From contig JAMYHX010000829.1 of assembly GCA_025529335.1 (NCBI GenBank), forward strand, positions 1 to 10,757: a stretch of DNA of 10,757 nt, given 5' to 3'. This document shows positions 1 to 8,360 of the stretch, piece after piece. The notes under the pieces were generated by a model. The model saw only the letters and a list, made by a program, of their open reading frames with translations, was not told the DNA's origin and ran no database searches. Each line of letters opens with the position of its first letter. The stretch's first letter is position 1. Origin of the DNA: Rhizopus sp. PT2906. Taxonomy: Eukaryota; Mucoromycota; Mucoromycetes; Mucorales; Rhizopodaceae. A program made the position numbers and the translations under genes.

Positions 1-16
1 CTTCTAGTTTACACAG

Positions 17-48
17 GGATGAAATTCCAAGTTTCATCCGGATGAAAC
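17..48. repeat. Triple GGATGAAA palindrome
   Basis: GGATGAAA occurs at 17-24, inverted (TTTCATCC) at 32-39 and direct again at 40-47. The last two copies form a perfect 18-bp palindrome, GTTTCATCCGGATGAAAC, at 31-48. The first two copies could form a hairpin with a 7-nt loop. It could be a binding site for a dimeric regulator, the end of a small inverted-repeat element, or a dispersed genomic motif. The sequence shows only the symmetry. Confidence 0.7.
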
Positions 49-209
49 TCGAGTAAAACGCGCAATTATTTGCAGTGTAGCCGTTTTGTTCATTTAAAAG
101 CTATCAGATATTAATTTGATTAACTCATCAGCATGTAATAGTAATCCATCTATCTCAATCTCAAGGATTCAAGAAGAACATACAATTACTAAGAAAATCA
201 AGTATGTAG

Positions 210-345
210 GAATCTATTTCCTCTTCATCCTCCTCCACCGCCTTCACTAAGCGCACCCTCTCCGACCGCTCACCGCAACTTCAAGTGATGGCACATTCAT
301 TCGCTCCTTTCTCCGGCGCCCATGGGTGTTGTATTTTAGCACTGA
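210..345 (+). pseudogene. GC-rich coding-like patch, possible element 5' remnant
   Basis: This stretch is clearly richer in GC than its surroundings. It is open on the plus strand from just after a TAG at 207-209. The reading starts with a run of serines, then a basic segment (TKRTLSDRSPQLQ) and then SFAPFSGAHG. Beyond about 345 the frame becomes an unremarkable AT-rich reading and stops at 518. No start codon precedes the serine run in frame; the first in-frame ATG is at 288. I do not recognise the protein. The abrupt composition change and the LINE remnant downstream suggest a leftover N-terminal piece of a transposon protein, but a chance open stretch or an exon of a lost gene fits as well. 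Confidence 0.2.
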
Positions 346-666
346 TACAGAGTTATAGAGTATCCAAAGAGCTTACCATAATTTGTACAGTACCTGTCCA
401 AATTATATTGTATACAAGAGTCTGTAGACATAGTGACATCACGCTAGTAATCTGCATTGCAATGTGGTATATGTTTCTACCCTGTATTAGTAATTTACAT
501 ATTTCTTCACCAAAATAAAAAGATACAATTGGAAGTTACCGTTTACTCATCGTCCATTTATAAATCAACTACTCAGTAATTCTTCAACGGGTACCAATAC
601 ATCTACCTCCATTGCTGCTTTTGTGAGACTGTCTCTAGTGCTCGTGATAAACCTGTCAAGTTATGT
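346..666. other. Stretch without a recognisable gene
   Basis: The sequence is mixed in composition, AT-rich up to about 530 and more balanced afterwards. I see no intact reading frame, RNA gene or repeat. From about 540 the composition resembles the LINE fragment that follows, so the element may begin here in a form too decayed for me to read. Confidence 0.4.
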
Positions 667-1027
667 TTGGAGAACTCACACATTCTCCACCTATACAACC
701 CTACCGTCGAGTGGTCACCATCTTGATCCATAACGACTATGTCAACTACACCTCACAACACTTAACAAGGCAGGTATAAAGCCTTTGAAAGACTTCAATT
801 CTCGTGATCCAGCTAATCTTTCGAGATTCCAAGTTTGTTGATCTCACAAATGTCGAACGCCATATCGAGATCTATGAAATTCCTCAGCAAGTCATGGGTA
901 TTCCAAAACCAGTATCACGAAGTCTTGCACAAGCCCTGATCTCCTCGTTCAGTGACAACAGTAAGGAGAGGATACTAGTACTGCTTGTTTATACTACCGT
1001 GCTGAGATTCGTGCTGTTCTCTCGTCA

Positions 1028-1371
1028 CATGGCCAGCCGTCTCTACACTACCTTCATTAGACCCAATTTTGAGTACAGTCTGTGAATCTGTACCTTTCAA
1101 TTTAGGCAACTCATCCTCCTTGAAAAAGCACAAGATCAATGTCTCGAATGGCTTTCGGTGGTCATCATACCTCTTCAACCAGTGCCTTCAAGCATTTGGT
1201 CAACCAGACTTTGGTGTAGATCCCTACCTTACCTTACGGACAAGCGTTCACGATCGTAGTCATCTTTTGAGGTGGTGTATGGGTTGGCTCTCTGGTGGTC
1301 CTATTGCTTGTTGTTGTGGTCATCCACGCGCCTCACGAGCGCATTTGTTGAGTTGCCTTCGGGTGGCGTGA
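1028..1371 (+). pseudogene. RT thumb and Cys/His C-terminal region of the LINE, frameshifted
   Basis: This is the best-preserved part of the element. It holds the RLYTTFIRPNFEY block, the EKAQDQCL block, the FGGHHTSSTSAFKH block and the RWCMGW...CCCGHPRASRAHLLSC block in the order expected of Mucorales-type LINE proteins. At least two frame changes (about 1146 and 1210) and a TGA at 1083-1085 interrupt it. Between KHLVNQ and FGVDPYL the usual intervening region appears missing, which points to an internal deletion. There is no functional product. Confidence 0.75.
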
Positions 1372-1616
1372 CGTTTAAACGTTGCTCTCAGCAATCACTC
1401 TAATTCACTGGATTAAGTGCTGAGCCAACTTCCTCACAAGTTTTCAGTTCGGCATTTTCCCTCTCTTGTTGGTTTGCATGGTAGCCAGTTGTCTGTACCA
1501 TTCTGTTTGAAATTGAACAAATCTGCCAGCCAGAAGAAGAATTCACAGCAACTGCCTCTGATATTTCTGGCTCATTACTCCTTGGAAAACTCTCTCTTTA
1601 GACAAGTACTCATACT

Positions 1617-1658
1617 GTATAAAATAAAAATAAATAAGAAAAAGATAAAAATATAAAA
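1617..1658 (+). repeat. A-rich 3' tail of the LINE
   Basis: A run made almost only of A with scattered T and G (repeating AAATAA-like units) begins 15 nt after the last stop of the broken ORF2 and ends at 1658, just before GGGC. This is where a LINE keeps its poly(A)-like tail, so 1658 is the likely 3' junction of the insertion. I could not pair it with a target-site duplication, because the 5' end is not defined. Confidence 0.55.
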
Positions 1659-2039
1659 GGGCACAAAGATACAAACATCACTTCATTTAACATGCGCCAT
1701 CTGTTTTCTATACAGTTTCGACTGACAGCTTCACATTGTGCACTTTAAAAAAAAGCTATAAAAAGCAATAGAAAATATAAAAAATGTCATATACTTCATT
1801 TCTTTGTAGAACGGTTCGATAATGAAACTCTTTGTCTGTTGACTTCGCTTTGAATTATACCAGACTATTTATCTTATTTTTTTCAAATATAAAAGGAGTA
1901 GAGCAGTGACAATAGATGGTCTAAAAAAATCCTTCAGTTAAAATAAATACATATTATATCTAACAAATCAATCTTTTTAATAAAAAGATGCTATAATGTC
2001 ATCAAGTCTATTTAAGCAAATATGTATATACAAGTTATT
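1659..2039. other. AT-rich spacer and 3' flank of the transporter gene
   Basis: No coding region or RNA gene is seen. The right-hand part must hold the 3' UTR and cleavage site of the minus-strand transporter gene ending at 2040. Several A/T runs could serve as polyadenylation elements on that strand, but none stands out as a clear AATAAA. Confidence 0.5.
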
Positions 2040-5000
2040 CTATGAGCGCGAATTCAACCATTGTTCTGGATTTTCAACACCAACCAGATCTTGAACAACT
2101 GAAAGGAGAACTTGCAACTCATCTACAAAAACAAGGCTGTTCATTAAATAGGAAGAATAGGAAGGGAATGATGGGTTGGCGATATCACTAGGTTCAATCA
2201 TAATTTTCTTTTCGAGTAGATTGACAAAGTTCTCTCTGCACTCGATAGGAGAAAGCATATAGGGTGGTAAGGATGTCTTTGCATACAGAGTAGATGAGAT
2301 CATCTTTAGAGTTGAAAGAATAGATGATAGCTATTCAAAGAGTTATTCATACGTATTATGTTTCTGTGGTACTAAACTTACATATTCTTTTCTTTCTCTC
2401 CCAAGAATTGACCCAATGTGTCGCTTCCATTCAGGTTTAACCTGAGCAAGTGATGAAGCCATGTTTATGACAAGATCAGACATATTATCCACAATCTGTA
2501 CTAGAGTCTTGTAATTTTCTGCAGGAAAGTAACCTCGTAATGGCGGCTCATATTTTGCTTGATGTAAAAGAGTGTGCTCTTCAGCAATCTGTCGTCGAAG
2601 TTCAATTGCAAGCTTTTGGAATCCTTTACTTTGTTTATCTGTTATTGGCTCATCAATAATAGCTATAGTGCTAGCAGCCAAGATGCCATAAGCTTTGCCG
2701 ATATCACGAATTGTACTTGCAAGCCTTTTTCGAAGTTCTATGCGACTTGTAGGCGGGAAAGGGATTGCAATCAAGATACCAGAAGCAGCGATCCCGATAA
2801 CTACCATCAGTAATCGCTAAAACGATAAAAAGTTTAGCACCATGCTGTGAACAGTCAATGTTACTTACTTTTCCGGCAACCGTATAAACCTGATCATAGA
2901 CAGCTGCACCAGATACTGCATAGTTATATTCGTATATGATGACTAAAATCATTGTGATCTTGCTCATCAAAGCAGCAACTCGGAATTTTGCCACAAAAAA
3001 GAATATATAGTACAATGGCAAGAAGATAACAAAAGACAAAACAGCTAAACCGTATGGGTTTCCTCGCGTAATCTCCCAAACGATGATCCCAAGAACCGCG
3101 CCTACTATGGAACCTATGACTCGGTCGATCAACCCAAAAATAAATGCACCAGTCATCGGGAACATCCAAAGCACCAAGGTGATCATGGTCCATTGTCCTC
3201 TCCATTCTATGTACCAGCCTGCATCCTGTGGTCTCCAAGCAGGGATAGCCAACATGACAACTCCTAAAGCAGTTTTGAATGCAAAAAACGTTGTTGTGCT
3301 TGTCAGCCACCTGCCAGCTACATAGATTGCATTGAAGAACTTTTGCATAGGCGTAACAGGAAGAGAAACATCAGGGTCATTTTTCCTATACTTGTCCTTG
3401 TCTTGTTCGCCTCCTGCATTGAATACGGTTCGTTCGTCTGATTCGCGTCTATTGTCATCATTGCGAGTAGAACATCTTGCCAAATCATTTCCTACGTTTA
3501 CATTTTCTGATTCTTGGACATCCACCCCAACTGCTCCATCAACTTGATCACCTGAGTGTAACCATCTGGATAGTGTCTGATGAGGAAACCATAGTCTATA
3601 ATTTTTACGTTTTGCTTCAAGCTCTTCAACTAGTTCTATAAAGGATGCAATATGGATGGCGTGTTCTCTTAAATTATAAAGATACAGAGATATTAAATAA
3701 AGCGGCCCATTCCTTGGCAGATCGGCAGGATCCAGCTCCAAAAACTTTTTGAATGCTTCGCTGCTTTTACTCATCTCGTCAAAGCGAACAATGAGCTCCT
3801 TCATCGTTGTTGATGAAATTTGTGCAGGCTGATTTTCAGTGTCAATGTTGCTCACTTTTGGTCGCGAAACCCAAAGCCTTGGAAATGGCCATAGAATGCT
3901 ATTCAAGCCGGTCCTGGGATGATAGTGAAGTTTAGTAATCCTGTCAAGACATTGTCCAGTGGCATCGGTGCATGCTTGCGTTAGTTCAGCGGATATAGGC
4001 TTTAGATTTTCCAAAGAAGCGCTGAATGCGTTCAAAATTTCAGAATTTTTGAATCTACTGAAATATAAGTTGCTGTTATCAGAGTTTAAATAGCTCGATT
4101 TGATGATAAAGCTAAGGCCAATGCCATGTAAGGAAGCACGCATGCTTCGCACAGATTTAGTCAGCCTGCTACAGTCTTGATCGGAAATGCGAGAGAAAGT
4201 GATTTCTCGTTGAACTGCTCGTTTGCATTCAATCATCAAGAGTACACCATTCTGCAAACGTGTATGAAGCTGGGGTAATGTCGATTGGCTGGAAGGTGGC
4301 ACAAGGTCTAAAAACGCATTAGAGTGTTCTTTGAAGAATGCATTATATCCGCCAAGGGTTTGCCGCAAGACGCCAAGAAAGTTGCTGATACTATTGTCCG
4401 GCCAAATAAAGTAGTTGACAGCCAAAGAAATAGCACCAGCAAGGGCAACAGGTTTAAGAAATTCCCACTAGATAGAGATCAGAAAGAGGTACTGTGTTCA
4501 TGTTGTTGTTATTTACTTACAGTGACAGCAGTAGTGAATCTTGGAATAGAGGCATAGTATGTCATAGTAAACTAGAAATCAAAGGGTTACTCGCTTTAGT
4601 GTTGAGTAAAAGTCTGACTTACTGTTAATATAATGCAGGCGTTTACAGCAGCAAAGTTGGCTATGATTCCCTCATAAATTAATACTCATTTTTATCTTTT
4701 GCTTATATGCGCGTACCTTTTGGTAGTTTTATACGAATAATATTTAAAACAAATGTTCCAATAAATAGAAATACAGCTAAAATTGCACATGCACCAGGCT
4801 GTACAGGATTTGGATTGGAAGTATCACGGGCTAAGCTTGCAAGAAAAGCACCTAGGGAAAAAACGTTTAGACCAATGTTGCAAAGATACACAAAGATGCT
4901 TACCCAAGATGCTCCATGCTGACGCTATTAGCGCACCAAAGGTTCCTAGTAGCACTGCCTACATACATACTTGTTTACATCTAATTTAAATAATGATCTT

Positions 5001-5597
5001 TATACTGTTTTACCTCCGTTTGCACTCCTAAAAAGGAAAAGAAGATGTCAATGTACAAATTTTTGTAGAATCATGTCTTGTCCTCTTACCAATTGTTCGC
5101 ACAGGGAAATAAAATATTGTAACGATTGCAACAAGCAGTGTAGCTGATCCAAGTACGTCTCTAGTATGATTGACTAGACAAAATATGGTGGATATCAGTA
5201 ATGCAATAGATGCTTTTACTGTTTTTCTGATGTGAGGAGGTGGTGGCAAGGAAAGATGAAATCGTCGAGATAAGCGCCTTTTTTGAGCTTGTGTCTCTTT
5301 TATATCGCTTAATCCATCATCTCTGATTTGTGTATCTGAAGTATACGAAGATCTGTTTGGTGCAGTACCATCGTTGTCACTTGAGACTACTCTGTCCAAT
5401 TGATCTTGTAAGTGACTAGGCGAATCTGAAGCTAAGGGTGTCAATACTGGTAGTTGTTCATGCCGTGGTTGAACGTTGACGCCTGTATTTTGATCTGATC
5501 TATCAATGTTTGATCTGACCTGTGCTGAATTATTTGGCCTTTCTTGAAAGTGCTTTGATTTATGCAGTTCTGTTAATTCTGTATCTCTGTTGTTCAT
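2040..5597 (-). CDS. Aromatic-acid-exporter/FUSC-like membrane protein (DUF2421 family), nine exons
   Basis: Exons, 5' to 3': 5597-5090, 5027-5014, 4958-4904, 4851-4717, 4684-4623, 4571-4521, 4467-2869, 2816-2382, 2303-2040. The lengths total 3123 nt, 1040 residues, and phases agree at every junction. Residues 1-120 are hydrophilic and end in a basic KRRLSRR stretch. Hydrophobic segments fill about 127-285 (N-terminal membrane block). A soluble middle region and a charged linker (about 588-639) follow. A second membrane block lies at about 665-840, with WRGQWTMITLVLWMFP and RGNPYGLAV. The soluble tail contains EPPLRGYFPAENY and ends NPEQWLNSRS. This order fits the fungal family known in Pfam as ArAE_2_N, FUSC_2 and DUF2421, linked to aromatic acid export or brefeldin A sensitivity. 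Substrate and membrane are unknown. The start is the first ATG after a CT-rich leader. The oddities are a 14-nt exon and a 32-nt fourth intron. Family call fairly sure, substrate not. Confidence 0.88.
4671..4716 (-). other. Intron 4 of the transporter gene with two possible acceptors
   Basis: The donor GTACGC at 4716 follows IRIKLPK. The acceptor that keeps the frame is the GAG at 4687-4685, giving a 32-nt intron and the reading VLIYEGIIANFAAVN. A second GAG at 4673-4671 would make a 46-nt intron, a size like its neighbours, but it leaves the frame shifted, with a stop soon after the next large exon begins. The model uses the proximal site. Confidence 0.5.
5014..5027 (-). other. 14-nt microexon (exon 2) of the transporter gene
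   Basis: Exon 1 ends in phase 1 at a GTAAGA donor (5089-5088 on the minus strand). The sequence after CTTTTTAG supplies only 14 nt, coding GVQTE across the junctions, before another donor, GTAAAA. With this exon, FPVRTIG joins VQTE and then AVLLGTFGALIASAW in one hydrophobic frame. Without it the frame is lost. Confidence 0.75.
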
Positions 5598-5612
5598 CCA
5601 ATAGCAGAATAT

Positions 5613-5657
5613 AAAAGAGAAAAAGAGAGAGAAAAAGAGAGAGAGAAAAAGATAGAG
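5613..5657 (-). promoter_or_regulatory. CT-rich leader tract upstream of the transporter start
   Basis: On the coding (minus) strand this is an almost unbroken pyrimidine tract of CTCTCT and CTTTTT units, ending about 15 nt before the ATG. CT-rich tracts near transcription starts are common in fungal promoters. It probably marks the core promoter or 5' UTR; which of the two cannot be read from sequence. Confidence 0.55.
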
Positions 5658-5668
5658 TCAACTTTATT

Positions 5669-5676
5669 TTACGTCA
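5669..5676 (-). promoter_or_regulatory. bZIP/CRE-like site TGACGTAA
   Basis: TGACGTAA on the minus strand lies about 72 nt upstream of the transporter ATG and just behind the CT-rich tract. It matches the usual recognition core of ATF/CREB-type bZIP factors, which often control stress and export genes in fungi. It is a single short motif, so chance occurrence is possible. Confidence 0.35.
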
Positions 5677-5731
5677 TGTTTAAAGGAAAAACCAAAAGGC
5701 CCAAAACTCAAACCATAATAGGCCGTATTGA

Positions 5732-5736
5732 CCAAT
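5732..5736 (+). promoter_or_regulatory. CCAAT box in the transporter promoter
   Basis: CCAAT on the plus strand (ATTGG on the coding strand) lies about 135 nt upstream of the start codon, inside the near-palindrome ATTGACCAAT. Position suits a CCAAT-binding-complex site in a fungal promoter, in reverse orientation. Confidence 0.35.
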
Positions 5737-5924
5737 CATTTTTTACCTTTACATAATTCATTTAATTTTAAGTATTTTGTAAGCTGCTTTAAAAAACTAG
5801 TAAAGCGGGTAAAAATATAACACCATTATGTGTAAAGTGATTTATGACTGTAGAGTTGCCCTTTGATACGGTGTTGTTAGACGTTAAACTAGCACATCTA
5901 GTGCAACAAGTTAAATACTGATGA

Positions 5925-6047
5925 TACCCTTCGCCCCAGTCCACAACTAGTGAAGGCTGCTTATCTAAAAGCCAACTATACCAGAAAGCGCCTCAATGAT
6001 GGAACGCGCATAAAGTATAGTTTTATGCGTTTTGAGGGCAACGGGTA
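5925..6047. repeat. Inverted-repeat element between the two genes
   Basis: The ends TACCCTTCGCCC (5925-5936) and GGGCAACGGGTA (6036-6047) are inverted repeats, matching in 9 of 12 positions with a 3-nt mismatch in the middle. Inside is a strong hairpin: CGCATAAA (6007-6014) pairs with TTTATGCG (6022-6029), and CCTCAA (5991-5996) pairs with TTGAGG (6032-6037), which directly abuts the inner stem on its 3' side. The outer end and CCTCAA compete for bases 6036-6037. Small size, inverted ends and lack of coding capacity suggest a MITE-like element or a structured RNA. It lies between the 3' end of the ligase gene and the transporter promoter, so it could also influence 3' processing or read-through. 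Confidence 0.4.
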
Positions 6048-6137
6048 GATCGAATTACAATGTCATTAAGTGATAAACAAGTTAAACATAATAAAACACT
6101 TTATAAAATGAAGTTTGTACAATTATTTAAAGTTTCT

Positions 6138-8143
6138 TTACAAACGAGCTCGAGAGATCTGCTGTTCTTGCTCTTGTTTTACCCATTCTTTTACTGTTCT
6201 TCTTAGAATCTTTCCACTTGGACTTTTAGGAACCTGATCTATAAATCGAATGCCCCCTCGAAGTTTTTTGTAATCCACTACATTTTCATTCACAAATTGT
6301 GTTATTTTGACTACCGTTTCTTGGCTTCTTGCGAGAGTAGGCTGAAGAACAATGTAAGCTCGAGGAATTTCCGTTGCCTGAGCTGCATCATATACACCAA
6401 TAACACAGCAATCTGCAACACTTGGATGACTCATTAGTAGCGCTTCCAGCTCTATAATTTTCCAATAGAAAACGAATAAGTGAATATAGAGATATCGTGT
6501 ATTCTTCGTTGGCTTACCAGCTGGAGCAACCTGATATCCTTTATACTTGATGAGCTCTTTAATACGATCGATAATAAAAAATTCGCCATATTTGGAGTCG
6601 TATCTTGCAATATCTCCTGTACGCAACCACCCATCCTCTGTGAATGTTTCTGCATTTGCTTTATCGTCATTCAGGTAGCCTTTCATAATGGTTGGACCCT
6701 TCAAAAGGATTTCTCCTGGCTGATCAGGGCCTAACTCTATTTGCAATAAAAGTACGTTAGGAAAGGTACACGAGATGTTACTTTAAACTCATTACCATTG
6801 CCTGCTTCATCCACTAATTTACATTCCATATTGGCCACCAACTCTCCAGTTGACCCTGGAGGGCTTATTCCAACTCTTTGGTATATGCAGCCCGCAGTTG
6901 TTTCTGTCATACCATATCTATTGAACTGTGATTAAGCCGTACGATTGATTAAGAAAAAAAAATCCTTACCCTTGGCGTACATATGCTTTAATACGTGCAT
7001 TCAACGCTTCGATATGTTCATGACCTAAGGGAGCAGCACCACTGGTAAGCGTCTTAAGCGAAGAAAGGTCATACTTCAGAGGTATGTCACTTTTTGCAAG
7101 TTGTACAGCTATACGATCAATAAAGTTAGAATACAATCTTATTGAACCAAGAACATTCCCCTTACCAACAGGAGGCACAATGGCAGCAGTGGTTATCCTG
7201 TACTTTTCAATTAACCGGCATACAAGTTCCAGTTCATACTTTGGTACAACCACCACAGTTATGAGGCAATAAAAGGCTCGAAAAACAAGGGTAGTTAAGC
7301 CAAAGATGTGATAGAAGGGTAAGAAGCCAAGTATGATACTGTCATCTTGGTTTGGGTCAGTCTGTTCAAATTCAGTGATAATGGTCATTTGAGCAACAAA
7401 GTTCTTGTGTGTGAGCATAACACCCTTTGCAAGACCTGTGGTTCCACTTGAGAAGCAGATAAACGCAACATCGTCAGGTGATGGTCTGTTTTGGATAGAG
7501 AGACTGATTTTGCTTGATGTAGTAGCGATGGAGTAGTACGACTTGAACCCATCTATTGATTCGCTTCCAAATAAGAAAATTCTATCTTTAGGAATATTAT
7601 TTCTGGCAGCTACTTTTGTCAAAACGGGTAAAAGTGAGGGAACGGTGACAATAGCTTTGGCATTAGACAAGTGTACTTGATGATCAAATTCCTCTATAAT
7701 ACATAAGCATAAGTCAATCTGAGACGAGTGTAAATGTATTTACGTACTTTCGGTATAGCTCGGGTTACTATGTACAAAAACAAAAAATAGGGTAAGTAAA
7801 GAAAAACAAAAACTATGTAGGCTTGAATACGTTACCCAGGAGTAACAATGCATTGCGCACCAAGTAAGGAAAGATAAAGTACGGCGTGATCATATTGATT
7901 TGGAGCAAACACTGCTACAACATCGCCTTTGCTTAATTTCACCTTTTCTTTCCAACCTGCAGCAATTCTATCAGACAAATCTTTCACTTGAGCATAAGAA
8001 AGTGATTTTCCAGACAGTCCATCAATCAACAAAGGTTTATCTTGCGAGCGACTCTGATTAAACTTATTTGAATCAAAAACATGCGCGTAGATGTCTGTAT
8101 GAGGGACATTGACAGTTGGTTGGCTTGATCTGAATATAACCAT
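6138..8143 (-). CDS. 4-coumarate-CoA-ligase-like acyl-CoA synthetase with PTS1, seven exons
   Basis: Exons, 5' to 3': 8143-7836, 7767-7748, 7693-7166, 7108-6970, 6917-6796, 6736-6518, 6451-6138. They total 1650 nt, 549 residues, the usual size for the family. The enzyme class activates a carboxylic acid with ATP to an acyl-adenylate and then transfers it to CoA. Visible motifs: SSGTTGLAKG (about 191-200, the ATP-binding loop), GYGMTET (332-338), GWLRTGD (408-414), the hinge stretch DRIKELIKYKGYQV, and PKSPSGKILRR with the catalytic lysine near 526. The C-terminus SRARL fits the peroxisomal PTS1 pattern. The first ATG in the open stretch is at 8143. The second exon is only 20 nt, and intron 3 is 57 nt without stops. 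Substrate could be a cinnamate-type aromatic acid or a fatty acid; motifs do not decide. It lies upstream of the transporter gene on the same strand. Confidence 0.92.
7109..7165 (-). other. Stop-free 57-nt intron in the ligase gene
   Basis: Donor G|GTAAGG follows IVPPV. The acceptor GATCGTATAG precedes AVQLAKSD, with a CTAAC branch-site candidate about 20 nt before it. The interval is 57 nt, in frame and has no stop, so an automatic caller would translate it as 19 extra residues. Removing it restores the PPV-AVQLAKS continuity expected between the acyl-pocket strand and the KYDLSSL segment in 4CL-like proteins. Confidence 0.8.
7748..7767 (-). other. 20-nt microexon (exon 2) of the ligase gene
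   Basis: It lies between acceptor ACATAG and donor GTACGT and codes NPSYTE with split codons on both sides. It joins VTPG of exon 1 to KEFDHQVHLSNAK of exon 3. The resulting TPGNPSYTEKEFDHQ is the standard wording of 4CL-like proteins at this point, so the exon is well supported. Confidence 0.85.
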
Positions 8144-8198
8144 GATTGAAATAAAAAGAAAGAAATATAGGAACAAGGGAGGTCAGAGGATGCAGTCG

Positions 8199-8206
8199 CT
8201 TAAATA
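8199..8206 (-). promoter_or_regulatory. TATA-like element of the ligase gene
   Basis: TATTTAAG on the minus strand lies about 56 nt upstream of the ATG at 8143, followed by a pyrimidine-rich leader. Distance and sequence fit a fungal TATA element, but it is a short AT-rich match in AT-rich DNA. Confidence 0.4.
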
Positions 8207-8309
8207 CTTTTGTGTCAAATGAGTGCTGACTGTTTCAATTGGGATTCTCCCTTATTCTATCCAGCAAGTGGGAAATTTGTTACTAATTGCATACCCAATC
8301 TTTTGGCTT

Positions 8310-8314
8310 ATTGG
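8310..8314 (-). promoter_or_regulatory. CCAAT box of the ligase gene
   Basis: CCAAT on the coding strand lies about 105 nt upstream of the TATA-like element, next to a near-repeat (GCCAA). The spacing is ordinary for a CCAAT-box promoter. Confidence 0.35.
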
Positions 8315-8360
8315 CTAAAAGGGAAAATGATTTACCTTTTGTATACTCTTTCCTAATATC

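Larger units (their letters stand above)
667..1658 (+). mobile_element. Decayed LINE-type retrotransposon, 3' part of ORF2
   Basis: Pieces of a non-LTR reverse-transcriptase protein appear in order on the plus strand but in shifting frames. Around 667-735 a reading ends in EWSPS and a TGA. At 1032-1082 the reading is MASRLYTTFIRPNFEYSL, typical of the RT thumb region. Past a TGA at 1083-1085 the same frame gives LEKAQDQCLE. After a one-base shift near 1146 come MAFGGHHTSSTSAFKHLVNQ. A further shift gives FGVDPYLTL, then RSHLLRWCMGWLSGG and a CxC...H...C motif (about 1317-1360), like the C-terminal zinc motif of LINEs. That frame continues through TGA 1369-1371 and TAA 1414-1416 to about 1525, where another shift gives QPEEEF, ending at TAG 1599-1601. 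Catalytic YADD, endonuclease and an intact ORF1 are absent, so it is a dead 5'-truncated copy. The family call rests on motif memory; the exact clade is not decided. Confidence 0.8.

Noticed and set aside
975..1178. Minus-strand open frame of 67 codons across the LINE remnant
   Set aside because: It is the complement of the conserved RT blocks read on the plus strand and has no sense of its own.
2924..3547. Open frames on both strands inside the large transporter exon
   Set aside because: They are shadows of the exon 4467-2869, whose reading has clear membrane and family motifs.
6966..7670. Single 234-codon ligase exon including 7109-7165
   Set aside because: Good splice signals and the family alignment from memory show an in-frame intron inside, so it was split into two exons.
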